Origin: Imbroritus primus
GTDB taxonomy: Bacteria > Pseudomonadota > Gammaproteobacteria > Burkholderiales > Burkholderiaceae
Length of the DNA: 64,000 nt
Assembly: GCA_000272025.2 (NCBI GenBank)
Contig: AKCV02000026.1
Span: forward strand, 372,001 to 436,000
Direction: 5' to 3'
In this document: one piece after another, positions 48,093 to 56,465 of the stretch
Layout: each line of letters opens with the position of its first letter
How positions within the stretch are numbered: position 1 is the first letter of the stretch
Program-made: the position numbers and the translations under genes
The notes under the pieces: generated by a model
Told to the model about the DNA's origin: nothing
Database searches by the model: none
The model's input: only the letters and a program-made list of their open reading frames with translations

Positions 48093-48548
48093 ATGACCAC
48101 ACAGCCGCTGACCGTCGATGGCGCTGCAACACGCGAGGCGTTCGAGCATGCGCTTGCTACCCACCAGCAGGTGCCGGGGCAGTTCTTCATGGCGCGGCTG
48201 CTGGGACTTGACCTGGCTTACACGGAGGATACCTGCACCATCACGTTCGAGGTAAAGGACTTCATGCTCAATCCGCAATCGACCCTGCATGGCGGCATCG
48301 TCGCACTCGTGATGGATGTGTCGATGGGGCATCTGCTGAACCAGATCGACGGTCCGTGCGCCACGCTCGAAATGAAGACGCAATACCTCGCGGCAGTCCG
48401 TCCCGGCCCGGCCAGGGTTGTCGGCCAGGTGCTGCGCCGCGGGCGCAGCGTCTCGTTCCTGGAGTCGCGTTTCTATGATGCGAACGGGCAGCTGGCGGCC
48501 TTTGCCACATCGACGTGGAAATTGCTGGGCGCGCGCGAGGCGCGATAA
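48093..48548 (+). CDS. PaaI-like hotdog thioesterase
   Basis: A 151-residue hotdog-fold protein. The signature S-T-L-H-G-G-I-V-A-L-V-M-D-V-S-M-G lies near residue 65, with the H-G-G and the acidic residue expected in PaaI/YbgC-type thioesterases. It hydrolyses acyl-CoA esters, probably rescuing CoA from dead-end products of the ligase/carboxylase pathway. It begins 11 bases after the ligase stop and is the last gene before a strong terminator. Confidence 0.9.
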   Translation: MTTQPLTVDGAATREAFEHALATHQQVPGQFFMARLLGLDLAYTEDTCTITFEVKDFMLNPQSTLHGGIVALVMDVSMGHLLNQIDGPCATLEMKTQYLAAVRPGPARVVGQVLRRGRSVSFLESRFYDANGQLAAFATSTWKLLGAREAR

Positions 48549-48612
48549 TCGCCGCCAGCGCACTGCGCGTGCCGGGAGCCAGCCAAGCGGGAGGGGGCAA
48601 GCGCTCGGCAAT

Positions 48613-48641
48613 AAAAAAGCCATCCGGGAGGATGGCTTTTT
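48613..48641. terminator. Bidirectional Rho-independent terminator
   Basis: A 7-bp GC core (GCCATCC/GGATGGC) with a 4-base loop is flanked by an A run on the left and a T run on the right. It can stop the thioesterase operon from the left and the tRNA-Lys transcript from the right. Confidence 0.9.
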
Positions 48642-48654
48642 CATCGGGAAAATC

Positions 48655-48730
48655 TGGTGGGGCGTGAGTGACTCGAACACTCGACCTACGGATTAAGAGT
48701 CCGCTGCTCTACCAACTGAGCTAACGCCCC
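48655..48730 (-). tRNA. tRNA-Lys(CTT)
   Basis: A 76-base tRNA with encoded CCA. The acceptor is GGGGCGT/ACGCCCC, the D arm AGCTCAGTTGGTAGAGC, the anticodon loop CTCTTAA with anticodon CTT, and the T arm GAGTGTTCGAGTCACTC. It reads AAG codons. Confidence 0.97.
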
Positions 48731-48743
48731 AACGAAGTCAAAA

Positions 48744-48749
48744 ATTATA
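48744..48749 (-). promoter_or_regulatory. -10 element of tRNA-Lys
   Basis: A perfect TATAAT on the minus strand ends 13 bases before the tRNA 5' end. A -35 match at standard spacing is poor. Confidence 0.5.
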
Positions 48750-48792
48750 GCACGGCTTTTTGTCTATTGGGAACAGTTTTTATGGTGGTATG

Positions 48793-49038
48793 TCAGCCTC
48801 CCCGGAAATGTTCCGGGGACTGGCCTGCCGCGACGGCCCGGCGCAGCCATTCCGGCATGTCGCCTTCCCCATCCCAGGTCTTGCCGTCGGCGCTGCGGTA
48901 CAGCGCGGCCGCGTGTACGGGCGTGCCGGGGTTTTCCGGGAGCTCGGGAAAGGGACCAAGGTCATCGAGGGTGAGTGCGTACTCATCGATTTTCTGTCGG
49001 ATCCACGCAATTGCGGCGGCTCTGTCCGATTGACTCAT
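48793..49038 (-). CDS. Small H-NS-tail-like protein
   Basis: An 81-residue acidic protein. The N-terminal helix I-A-W-I-R-Q-K-I-D-E-Y is followed by a C-terminal segment Y-R-S-A-D-G-K-T-W-D-G-E-G-D-M-P-E-W-L that resembles the DNA-binding tail of H-NS-family proteins (Y-R-x-x-x-G-x-T-W-S-G-R-G-R-x-P-x-W-L). The basic residues that enter the DNA minor groove in H-NS are replaced here by D, E and D. The oligomerisation domain is absent. It may be a truncated H-NS relative that modulates H-NS rather than binding DNA; function not known. Confidence 0.6.
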   Translation of the reverse strand: MSQSDRAAAIAWIRQKIDEYALTLDDLGPFPELPENPGTPVHAAALYRSADGKTWDGEGDMPEWLRRAVAAGQSPEHFRGG

Positions 49039-49228
49039 ACTGACGCTGATAACTGTGGGTAACGCGATGGAAGCGGTCCGGCGGGTCCGGTACTGTGGGC
49101 CCGGTGGGGAAGTCGTGTCTGCTGTGGCGGGCGCTGGGGAAACGCAAGCGCCGGGACTCGACGGTGCCTATTGTACGGGATCCATTCGGATGATGTGCTG
49201 GCGCACACGGAAATTTCTTTGCCGGAAA

Positions 49229-49990
49229 TCAGAATTCCGAGGCGTGCAGCGGAGGAGAAAGCAGGAACCCTTGGCCCAGCCGGGCGCCCATTTCGACCAG
49301 CAATCCGCGCTGCTCTTCGGTTTCCACCCCTTCGACGACCGCATCCAGTCCGCTTGCCTCGGCGAGCGCCAGGCTCGAGCGCAGGATGGTGCGATGCATT
49401 TCACTATGCAGGACCAGGCTGGTAAAGGCGAGGGGGATCTTGATGCCGCTGATCGGCAGGCGGGTGAGGGCGCTCAGTGAGGAATGCCCCGTGCCAAAAT
49501 CATCGAGAAAGATGCGGATGCCAGCGTCGTGCAGCTGGTGCAGGTTGCGGAAGCTATCGAGTGTTTCGAAGGGCAGCGATTCCGTCAACTCCAGGCACAG
49601 TTGGCGCGGCTGCGCACCAGTCTGTTCGAGCATGGCAAAAACTTCTGCGGCATACCCTGGCTCGTCGGTTTCGGCGGCTGAGACGTTGACCGTCACATAG
49701 CGGTCGGGGTACGTATCCGCCCAGTCGGCAGCCAGTATAAGTGCTGCAAGGGTTACATGGCGGCCGAGAGACTGGATTGAGCCGTCACGTTCCGCCCCGG
49801 GGACAAAACTGTCTGGTGTCAGGATGATGCCATCGTCAACCGTCCGGCGTACCAGGGTTTCCACCCCGGCCATTGCGCCGGTATCCAGCGCCATGATGGG
49901 CTGGTACAAATTGAAGAGGCCAGCCCAGCCGCCGCTTACAGTATGCGGTAGAGGTTGGTGCAACGCATCGTCGAGACGGATGGGCAGCAT
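49229..49990 (-). CDS. Stand-alone EAL-domain protein
   Basis: A 253-residue cytoplasmic protein consisting only of an EAL domain (c-di-GMP phosphodiesterase type). The name motif is G-V-E-T-L-V-R at residues 42-48 (E44 kept, A replaced by T). N102, E134 in L-E-L-T-E-S, D163-D164 in F-L-D-D-F-G-T-G, K184 and E220-G-V-E are present. The usual I-K-I-D is I-K-I-P (P186). Most metal and catalytic residues survive, so activity is possible but not certain. I used the ATG at 49990; the extension by TTG four codons upstream is less likely. Confidence 0.85.
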   Translation of the reverse strand: MLPIRLDDALHQPLPHTVSGGWAGLFNLYQPIMALDTGAMAGVETLVRRTVDDGIILTPDSFVPGAERDGSIQSLGRHVTLAALILAADWADTYPDRYVTVNVSAAETDEPGYAAEVFAMLEQTGAQPRQLCLELTESLPFETLDSFRNLHQLHDAGIRIFLDDFGTGHSSLSALTRLPISGIKIPLAFTSLVLHSEMHRTILRSSLALAEASGLDAVVEGVETEEQRGLLVEMGARLGQGFLLSPPLHASEF

Positions 49991-50083
49991 AGTGGGCGCC
50001 AAATTGGAAAAATTGAATTTGGCTGAAGATTAGCAACAATTTGGCCGGTGAAAAGTTAAAAAGTGTATCGATTTTCCCTTTGT

Positions 50084-51412
50084 TTACTGCGAGGGTCGGG
50101 CGGGCGTCGCGTCTTTTGTGGCCAAGCCCGCGCCCAGCCGGGAAACCAGCAACTGATCGATCTTGTGGCTGTCGATATCAACCACCTCGAATCGGTAGCC
50201 AGCGGTCTCGATGAATTCGGATTTCTTGGGGATGCGCTTGAGCGTGTAGATCACCAGCCCGGCAATCGTTTCGGCATGGTCCTGACCTGGTAGGTCACCG
50301 ATATCGAGGGCTTTCTTGACGTCGTCGATCGGCGTCAGGCCGTCGATCAGCCAGGAGTATTCGTCGCGTTGCACGATCTGCTCGTCTTCCGAGGAGTAGA
50401 TGATGTCGCCCATCAGCGCGCTCACGATATCGTCCAGTGTCACCACGCCAACCACCAGGCCATACTCGTTGACCACCGCGGCAAAGCTCTGGTGCATTTC
50501 CTTGAAGCGCGTGAGTGCTTCGGAGAGGTTGAGCGTGTCCGGCAGCGTCAGCAGGTTCTTGTCGTAGTACTTGCCAAGCGTACGGATCACGTCCATCGAC
50601 TCTTCGCTGATGATGCGCTGCAGGATGTCCTTGGACTGGATGAAGCCGATCACGCTGTCGATGTCTTCCCGGCAGACGAGGTACTGCGAGTATGGCTGGT
50701 CGATGAGCTTGCGCTTGATCAGGTCGACCGGTTCGTTCACCGTGAAATACGCCACCTCGTCGCGTACCGTCATGACAGAGGTGATCGACTTGGATTCGAG
50801 TTCGAAGACGTTTTCGATCAGGCGGATCTCGTGACTGTGCAGCGTGCCGGCTTCCGCGCCGGCGCCCACCATGGCGGCGATATCTTCCGGCGTGATGTGT
50901 TCGACGTTACGCGTCGGCAGATTGAAGATGCGCAGGATGAAATCCGTGCCTTGGGTAAACAGCCACACCAGCGGCCGGAACAGCCGCATCAGCGCCATCA
51001 TCGGTCCGGCGATGGCGAGGGCACACCGCTCGGGGGCGATCATGGCCAGCCGTTTGGGAATCAGGTCGGCAAACTGGATGAACAGGACCGTGATGACGAT
51101 GAACGAGGTCAGGTTGGCCGCCTGCGTGGCGCGGGCGCTGTCGAGATGCGGCACGACGAGGCTCAGCACCCAGTCCGAAAGATGCTTCTCCCCGAGTACA
51201 CCGGCCAGGATTGCGACGGTATTTACGCCGATCTGGACCACGGTGAAGAAATTGCCCGGCTCCTCCTTCAGCCGCATGACCTGCAGGGCCCGCCGGTCGC
51301 CATGCTCGTAGAGCTGCTGAAGACGGGTGCGCCGCGCGGCCGTGAGTGCGATTTCGGCAACGGAGAAAAAGGCGCTGACCAGCAGCAGGAGAAGAACGAT
51401 GAGGACCAGCAT
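50084..51412 (-). CDS. CNNM/CorC-family membrane protein with CBS domains
   Basis: A 442-residue inner-membrane protein of the hemolysin-C/CNNM (UPF0053) family. The DUF21 membrane part covers residues 1-190, beginning with eight near-consecutive hydrophobic residues then F-F-S-V-A-E-I-A-L. Two CBS domains follow (about 210-330), and a CorC_HlyC domain lies at about 345-430. Members handle magnesium or cobalt efflux. Monocistronic; faces the EAL gene downstream and follows the Spm fusion upstream on the same strand. Confidence 0.92.
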   Translation of the reverse strand: MLVLIVLLLLLVSAFFSVAEIALTAARRTRLQQLYEHGDRRALQVMRLKEEPGNFFTVVQIGVNTVAILAGVLGEKHLSDWVLSLVVPHLDSARATQAANLTSFIVITVLFIQFADLIPKRLAMIAPERCALAIAGPMMALMRLFRPLVWLFTQGTDFILRIFNLPTRNVEHITPEDIAAMVGAGAEAGTLHSHEIRLIENVFELESKSITSVMTVRDEVAYFTVNEPVDLIKRKLIDQPYSQYLVCREDIDSVIGFIQSKDILQRIISEESMDVIRTLGKYYDKNLLTLPDTLNLSEALTRFKEMHQSFAAVVNEYGLVVGVVTLDDIVSALMGDIIYSSEDEQIVQRDEYSWLIDGLTPIDDVKKALDIGDLPGQDHAETIAGLVIYTLKRIPKKSEFIETAGYRFEVVDIDSHKIDQLLVSRLGAGLATKDATPARPSQ

Positions 51413-51486
51413 CTACAAGAAATGGGAAGGGCGATGCTCTGATCATCCGGGATGCCCGGGCGTCTGTCAAACCGCGCTGGCCAGGA

Positions 51487-52734
51487 TCAGTGGAAGAACA
51501 GGTAGGCCACCGCGATCGCGCCAATCAGGCCGACGATGTCCGCAAACAGGGCGCACCCCAGGGCATAGCGCGTATTGCGGATGTTGACGCTGCCGAAGTA
51601 GACCGCCAGCACGTAGAAGGTGGTTTCCGTCGAACCCTGGATGATGGCGGCCAGCTTGCCCTGGAAAGAATCGACGCCATAAGTGGTCATCACGTCCACC
51701 ATCAAGCCGCGTGCGCCTGCGCCAGACAGGATCTTCATCAGGCCGACCGGCAGGGCGGGCACGAAATCCGTGTTCAGCCCGGCAGCCGCAAACAGCGCGC
51801 CAAGGCCCTGCAGCAGCAGGTCGAGGATACCCGTGGTACGGAACACGCTGATGGCCACCAGCATGGCGATCAGGTACGGGATGATCTGTACCGCCACGCC
51901 GAAGCCATCCTTGGCGCCTTCGATGAAGGCCTCGTATACATTGATGCGGCGCAGCGCGCCCACCAGCAGGAACGCGGTGATGATCGTCATGATGAAACCG
52001 CTGCCGATCAGTCCAGCCATGCTCGCCATGCGTTCCGGCGGGAAACGGTCGAGCCACAGAAACAACAGCGCCATGACCAGCGCCAGCCCCCCATAGGCCA
52101 GCAGCAGCGGCGCGCGCAGCAGGTTCAGGCGCTGGTGCCACGCCACGGCGAGCAGGCCCGCAGTGAAGGAGATGAAGGTAGCGATGAGGGTTGGCAGGAA
52201 GATGTCGGCTGCATTGAAACCGGTCAACCCCTGTTGCAGTGCAATTGTCTGCCGGATGGCGATCACCGAGGTCGGGATCAGCGTGACGCCCGCCGTATTC
52301 AGCACGATGAACATGATCTGCGCATCGGAAGCTGTATCGCTGCGGGGATTCAAGGTTTGTAGTTCGCGCATTGCCTTGAGGCCGAGCGGCGTAGCGGCGT
52401 TGTCGAGGCCGAGCATGTTGGCGGAGACGTTCATCATCATCGCGCCATTGGCCGGATGCCCCTTGGGTACGTCCGCGAACAGGTGGCGCATCACCGGGTC
52501 GACGCAGCGTGCAAACAGGTCGATGACGCCAGCACGCTCGCCGATGCGCATGATGCCCAGCCACAAGGTCATGATGCCCGCCAGGCCGAGGGAAATCTCA
52601 AAACCGGTCTTGGCGCTGGCAAACATGCCGGTCAGCATGCGCGCGAAAACATCCGGGTCACCCATCAGCAGGCGCACGCATGCCGCGGCGAATGCTGTCA
52701 GGAAAAAGCCGAGCCAGACGAGGTTAAGAGCCAT
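51487..52734 (-). CDS. SpmA-SpmB fusion (nucleoside-recognition-domain membrane protein)
   Basis: A 415-residue multi-span membrane protein combining the two spore-maturation proteins in one chain. The SpmA-like first half contains N-V-S-A-N-M-L-G-L-D-N-A-A-T-P-L-G. The SpmB-like second half has the later Y-L-I-A-M-L-V-A-I-S-V and S-T-E-T-T-F-Y-V-L-A-V-Y-F-G segments. The name comes from Bacillus; in non-spore-forming proteobacteria the fused gene is common and its transport role is unknown. Its gene ends 75 bases before the CNNM start. Confidence 0.9.
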   Translation of the reverse strand: MALNLVWLGFFLTAFAAACVRLLMGDPDVFARMLTGMFASAKTGFEISLGLAGIMTLWLGIMRIGERAGVIDLFARCVDPVMRHLFADVPKGHPANGAMMMNVSANMLGLDNAATPLGLKAMRELQTLNPRSDTASDAQIMFIVLNTAGVTLIPTSVIAIRQTIALQQGLTGFNAADIFLPTLIATFISFTAGLLAVAWHQRLNLLRAPLLLAYGGLALVMALLFLWLDRFPPERMASMAGLIGSGFIMTIITAFLLVGALRRINVYEAFIEGAKDGFGVAVQIIPYLIAMLVAISVFRTTGILDLLLQGLGALFAAAGLNTDFVPALPVGLMKILSGAGARGLMVDVMTTYGVDSFQGKLAAIIQGSTETTFYVLAVYFGSVNIRNTRYALGCALFADIVGLIGAIAVAYLFFH

Positions 52735-52889
52735 GCATCAGAAGAAAAGAAGCCGCTGGCGTATCCGTTGCGGCGCGTGTGCATCATACCTTGGCAGGGG
52801 ACTGTCTTGGCATGCGCAGGGTCTGGTATATTGCAGAGATACAGTAGCAATCATCCAATCCGTGCGCTGTTCGTGTAAGGAGAACGCTG

Positions 52890-53255
52890 ATGACATCATC
52901 TGACCAACGCCGCCCGGCGGCCCATGCTCAAGAGATCACGGCCGACACCATGCAATGGCTGGTGCGTTTGCCTGCCGACCTGCGTCCTACTGCACTGCGT
53001 GAATTTCCGCATGTGCTCAACAAGCTGGCCACCCTGTGGGCAGACGACGAGGCCTGCGGCGCCTACCTCGAATCCCTCATGCTGGATGACCGTGGCGGTC
53101 GGCAAGGTTTTCCGCCCGCCGCGCTCAGTGAGTTGATCGCGCTGAACCTGCATCACCACGGCTCCATCGGCGGTGCCGGCGCCCGGCCAGCCCAGGAGAC
53201 CGACGCGTCCAAGTACGAGACGGTCCAGTTCACCTGGGACGATACCGAGCGCTGA
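52890..53255 (+). CDS. Conserved small protein of unknown function
   Basis: A 121-residue soluble protein with no family I recognise. It has a helical N-terminal half (Q-W-L-V-R-L-P-A-D-L-R-P) and a conserved-looking L-H-H-H-G-S segment near residue 88, ending in an acidic tail. A very good ribosome-binding site (TAAGGAGAACG) precedes the ATG, which supports a real gene. Convergent with the ArsC-like gene, stops 18 bases apart. Confidence 0.75.
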   Translation: MTSSDQRRPAAHAQEITADTMQWLVRLPADLRPTALREFPHVLNKLATLWADDEACGAYLESLMLDDRGGRQGFPPAALSELIALNLHHHGSIGGAGARPAQETDASKYETVQFTWDDTER

Positions 53256-53273
53256 CACTGCCGCGCCGCCGGT

Positions 53274-53696
53274 TCAGGCGACCCGGCGGCCACTGGCATC
53301 CACCAGCAGTTCACCATTTTCCTTGCGGTATTCCCCTTGCTGGGGCGAGGGCAGGATTTCCAGTACCGTTTCTGCCGGACGGCAGACACGGATTCCCAGC
53401 GGCGTGCTGACCACCGGCCGGTTGAGCAAGGCCGGATGCGCGGCCAGCGCGTCGAGCAGGGCATCATCACCCAACGCGGGATTGTCCAGTCCCAACTCCG
53501 TATAGAGCGCTTCCTTGCTGCGCAGCAGCGGCCGTGCGCCGCCCGTTTCCTGCGCCAGCGCGGCCAGCGTCGCGCGGTCTGGCGGGGTCTTCAGATAATC
53601 GACGATGCGCGGTTCCGCACCGCTATTGCGGATCAGTCCGAGCGCGGTACGGGAGCTGCCGCAGCGCGGGTTGTGATAGATCGTGATGTCGCTCAT
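53274..53696 (-). CDS. ArsC-family (glutaredoxin-linked) arsenate reductase-like protein
   Basis: A 140-residue protein with the ArsC motif Y-H-N-P-R-C-G-S-S: the catalytic cysteine is followed by G-S-S, as in E. coli-type ArsC. The arginine triad region S-T-P-L-G-I-R-V-C-R-P is also present. I chose the ATG at 53696; the nine-residue upstream extension does not match the family. It reduces arsenate with glutathione/glutaredoxin, or may be a YffB-like relative. No ars operon is nearby. Confidence 0.88.
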   Translation of the reverse strand: MSDITIYHNPRCGSSRTALGLIRNSGAEPRIVDYLKTPPDRATLAALAQETGGARPLLRSKEALYTELGLDNPALGDDALLDALAAHPALLNRPVVSTPLGIRVCRPAETVLEILPSPQQGEYRKENGELLVDASGRRVA

Positions 53697-54023
53697 GGGT
53701 GTGCTTGCAAGTCGGTTGGTCAATCGGGATATCCATGTTCATACCAGCCCCGCGCTGTCCTTGCAAGGGTGCGGGAGAGGCTGTGCGGGTATGCCACCGG
53801 GTGACTCAGAGGCACGCTGGCTCGATATGGCGTCATGACTGACGGCAGCCGTATGTGCTGGCGGACGCTGCGGTGATGGAGGGCGGCGTGCGCGCGTGGG
53901 ATGCCAAGCTCTAAGATCGGCTGGCGGAGCCATGCAACCTTGGCGCCTGCACGAAAGGTGGCGGCGCTGCGGGCAGACAAGGTTGGGGGCTGGCAGTTGC
54001 CATAAAGACAGTGCCACAAAGAC
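53697..54023. other. Intergenic region between arsC-like and the tRNA-Thr terminator
   Basis: About 330 bases with no gene, repeat or RNA I can support. It probably holds the leftward promoter of the arsC-like gene, but no hexamers stand out. Confidence 0.4.
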
Positions 54024-54049
54024 AGACGGGCAGCCTGGGCTGCCCGTCT
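54024..54049 (-). terminator. Terminator after tRNA-Thr
   Basis: A perfect 11-bp stem (54024-54034 with 54039-54049) and 4-base loop. On the minus strand it is followed by a GTCTTTGT stretch. It lies 10 bases beyond the tRNA 3' end. Confidence 0.75.
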
Positions 54050-54058
54050 GGAGTGTTT

Positions 54059-54134
54059 TGGTGCCGGAAAGAGGAATCGAACCCCCGACCTTCTCATTAC
54101 GAATGAGCTGCTCTACCGACTGAGCTATTCCGGC
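54059..54134 (-). tRNA. tRNA-Thr(CGT)
   Basis: A 76-base tRNA with encoded CCA. The acceptor is GCCGGAA/TTCCGGC, the anticodon stem GCTCA/TGAGA with loop TTCGTAA and anticodon CGT, and the T arm GGGGGTTCGATTCCTCT. It reads ACG codons. Confidence 0.97.
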
Positions 54135-54165
54135 ACATCCCGCGGAAAAAATCCGGGAAACCGCG

Positions 54166-54195
54166 ATTCTAGCAAATTCCGGGGCAGTTCGCCAA
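54166..54195 (-). promoter_or_regulatory. Promoter of tRNA-Thr
   Basis: On the minus strand TTGGCG (54190-54195) and TAGAAT (54166-54171) are separated by 18 bases, ending 31 bases before the tRNA. Confidence 0.6.
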
Positions 54196-54247
54196 GGGGG
54201 ACGGAGAACCGTTGTACGGGACGTTGCCGCGCCCCGCCAGCCGGGTG

Positions 54248-55261
54248 TCAGGACTGTCCGGCTTCGTGGTGGTAGCGCGTGACGCGTTCGACCTCGTTCT
54301 TCGAGCCCATGATGACCGCCACGCGCTGGTGCAGGGCATCGGGCTGGATCTCCATGATGCGCTGCAGGCCGTTGGTGGAGGCGCCGCCGGCCTGTTCGAC
54401 GAGGAAACTCATCGGATTGGCCTCGTACATCAGGCGCAGCTTGCCGGCCTTGCCGGGCTCGCGCTTGTCCCACGGGTACATGAAGATGCCACCGCGCGTC
54501 AGGATGCGGTGCACGTCTGCCACCATGGAGGCAATCCAGCGCATGTTGAAGTCCTTGCCGCGCGGACCTTCGCTGCCGGCCAGGCATTCGTCGATGTAGC
54601 GCTTCACCGGCGGCGCCCAATGGCGCATGTTCGACATATTGATGGCGAACTCCTTGGTGTCTTCTGGAATGCGGATGTTGGATGCGGTCTGGACGAAGCT
54701 GCCGGCTTCACGATCAAGCGTGAAGACCTGCACGCCGTTGCCCACGGTGAGCACCAGCGTGGTTTGCGGGCCGTACACCGCGTAACCGGCGGCGACCTGC
54801 TTGGTGCCGGGCTGCAGGAAATCCTTTTCCGTGACGGTCTGGCCCGGCTGCGGCATGTGCAACACCGAGAAGATGGTGCCGATGGAAACGTTAACGTCGA
54901 TGTTGGACGAGCCGTCCAGCGGATCGAACATCAGCAGGTATTCGCCCTTGGGGTAGCGATTGGGCGTCTCGTAGAAGGAATCCATTTCCTCGGAGGCCAT
55001 GGCGGCAAGGTGGCCGCCCCATTCGTTGGCTTCGAGCAGCACTTCGTTGGCGATGACGTCTAGCTTCTGCTGCATTTCGCCTTGTACGTTGCCGGTGCCG
55101 GCCGAGCCCAGGATGCCTGCGAGGGCGCCCTTGTTGACGTTGTTGGAAATGGCCTTGCAGGCGCGTGCCACGACTTCGATCAGCAGCCGCAGTTCTGCCG
55201 GGATGGTGTTGTGTTCGCGCTGCTCCTCGACCAGATAGCGGGTCAGGCTGACTTTCTTCAT
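54248..55261 (-). CDS. fbp: Fructose-1,6-bisphosphatase class I
   Basis: A 337-residue gluconeogenic enzyme that removes the 1-phosphate from fructose 1,6-bisphosphate. It has the metal-binding E-E-M-D-S and [11 protein letters not shown] segments near residues 96-125. The substrate signature [11 protein letters not shown] lies near 285. Length is normal. Monocistronic; it lies beside pepN across an EamA gene on the other strand. Confidence 0.96.
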   Translation of the reverse strand: MKKVSLTRYLVEEQREHNTIPAELRLLIEVVARACKAISNNVNKGALAGILGSAGTGNVQGEMQQKLDVIANEVLLEANEWGGHLAAMASEEMDSFYETPNRYPKGEYLLMFDPLDGSSNIDVNVSIGTIFSVLHMPQPGQTVTEKDFLQPGTKQVAAGYAVYGPQTTLVLTVGNGVQVFTLDREAGSFVQTASNIRIPEDTKEFAINMSNMRHWAPPVKRYIDECLAGSEGPRGKDFNMRWIASMVADVHRILTRGGIFMYPWDKREPGKAGKLRLMYEANPMSFLVEQAGGASTNGLQRIMEIQPDALHQRVAVIMGSKNEVERVTRYHHEAGQS

Positions 55262-55546
55262 GGGGTTCTCCTAGATGCCGCGATTTTACCTTGCCCAGCG
55301 GCCGGCGGGCGAATTCCCGACCCGTCTGGCGAGCAGATGGACCCGGAATAAACGGAGGCCCGCCTCGCGCGCCAGGGCCATATGCGGCACCTGGCCGCCC
55401 GAGCCTTCCACGAAGCCAGCGCTACCCGTCGGAGCGGGGCGTGCCGGGTCAGATTGCCCGCGTGCGCCATGTTGGCTGATTCGTTTATCATCGCGGCATG
55501 CATTGCAGCGGGCGCTGTCAATGCGTTACTTCTGCGGACATCTCCC

Positions 55547-56437
55547 ATGCGCGCGCAAGACGTCTTCGAAATGCTGATCCTGGCAGCGTTGTGGGGCGCT
55601 TCGTTCCTGTTCATGCGGATTGCCGTACCCGCGTTGGGGCCGGTGCCGCTGATCGCGCTGCGCGTGAGCATTGCCGCGCTCTTCCTGCTACCGATCCTGG
55701 CCATGCGTGGCGGGTGGCAGACCATGCGGCCGCACTGGAAGCCGCTGCTGGTGGTCGGTCTGCTGAATTCCGCCCTGCCATTTTGCCTGTTTGCATATGC
55801 ACAGCTGACACTGGCTGCCGGATTCACCTCGGTGCTGAATGCATCGACGCCGATCTTCGCTGCGCTGGTGGCATTCGTCTGGCTGGGCGACCGGCTGACC
55901 ATGCTGCGCGTCGTGGGCCTGTGTATCGGCGTCTGTGGGGTTGCGCTGCTGGTCAGCGGCACGCACGGTTTGTCGTGGTCGCAGAGCGGCGGCGCGGTGC
56001 TGGCGGCGCTCGGGGCCTCGGCGTCCTATGGCGTGGCGGGGGCCGTCACCAAGAAATACCTGACCGCCGTGCCGGCGCTGACCGTGGCGACCGGCAGCAT
56101 GGTCGGCGCCACGGCGCTGCTGGCGTTGCCCGCCTTCTGGCTGTGGCCCGCGCAGATGCCATCGCTCCAGGTCTGGACGAGCGTCGTGCTGCTGGCAGTC
56201 GGCTCCCCGGGGGTGGCGTATATCCTGTTCTTCCGGCTGGTGTCACGCCAGGGGCCGACGAAGGCCATGTCGGTGACCTTCCTGATCCCGCTGTTTGGTG
56301 TCCTGTGGGGTGCGCTGTTCCTCGGTGAGGCGTTGACGCTCAATATGGTGCTGAGCGGTGCGGTGATCCTGCTGGGCACGGCACTGGGCACCGGCTTCCT
56401 GAAATTCGGCCGCAAGGCCGGGGCGGGCGCTGCCTAG
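55547..56437 (+). CDS. DMT-superfamily (EamA) transporter
   Basis: A 296-residue membrane protein with about ten helices in two EamA repeats (I-L-A-A-L-W-G-A-S-F-L-F-M-R near the start; A-S-A-S-Y-G-V-A-G-A in the second repeat). It is a probable exporter of unknown substrate, not closely similar to the EamA protein at 25.7 kb. The ATG at 55547 was chosen to match family N-termini. The upstream in-frame extension from 55382 lies in the fbp promoter region and looks non-coding. Convergent with pepN. Confidence 0.88.
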   Translation: MRAQDVFEMLILAALWGASFLFMRIAVPALGPVPLIALRVSIAALFLLPILAMRGGWQTMRPHWKPLLVVGLLNSALPFCLFAYAQLTLAAGFTSVLNASTPIFAALVAFVWLGDRLTMLRVVGLCIGVCGVALLVSGTHGLSWSQSGGAVLAALGASASYGVAGAVTKKYLTAVPALTVATGSMVGATALLALPAFWLWPAQMPSLQVWTSVVLLAVGSPGVAYILFFRLVSRQGPTKAMSVTFLIPLFGVLWGALFLGEALTLNMVLSGAVILLGTALGTGFLKFGRKAGAGAA

Positions 56438-56465
56438 CAGCCCCCGTGGCAGGTTGCGGCGATTC

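Noticed and set aside
51487..52734. Sporulation gene as evidence for a spore former
   Set aside because: SpmA-SpmB fusions are widespread in non-spore-forming proteobacteria; all other genes point to Betaproteobacteria.
53274..53696. Arsenic resistance operon
   Set aside because: Only an ArsC-like gene is present; no arsR, arsB/acr3 or arsH nearby, so it is reported as a single ArsC-family gene.
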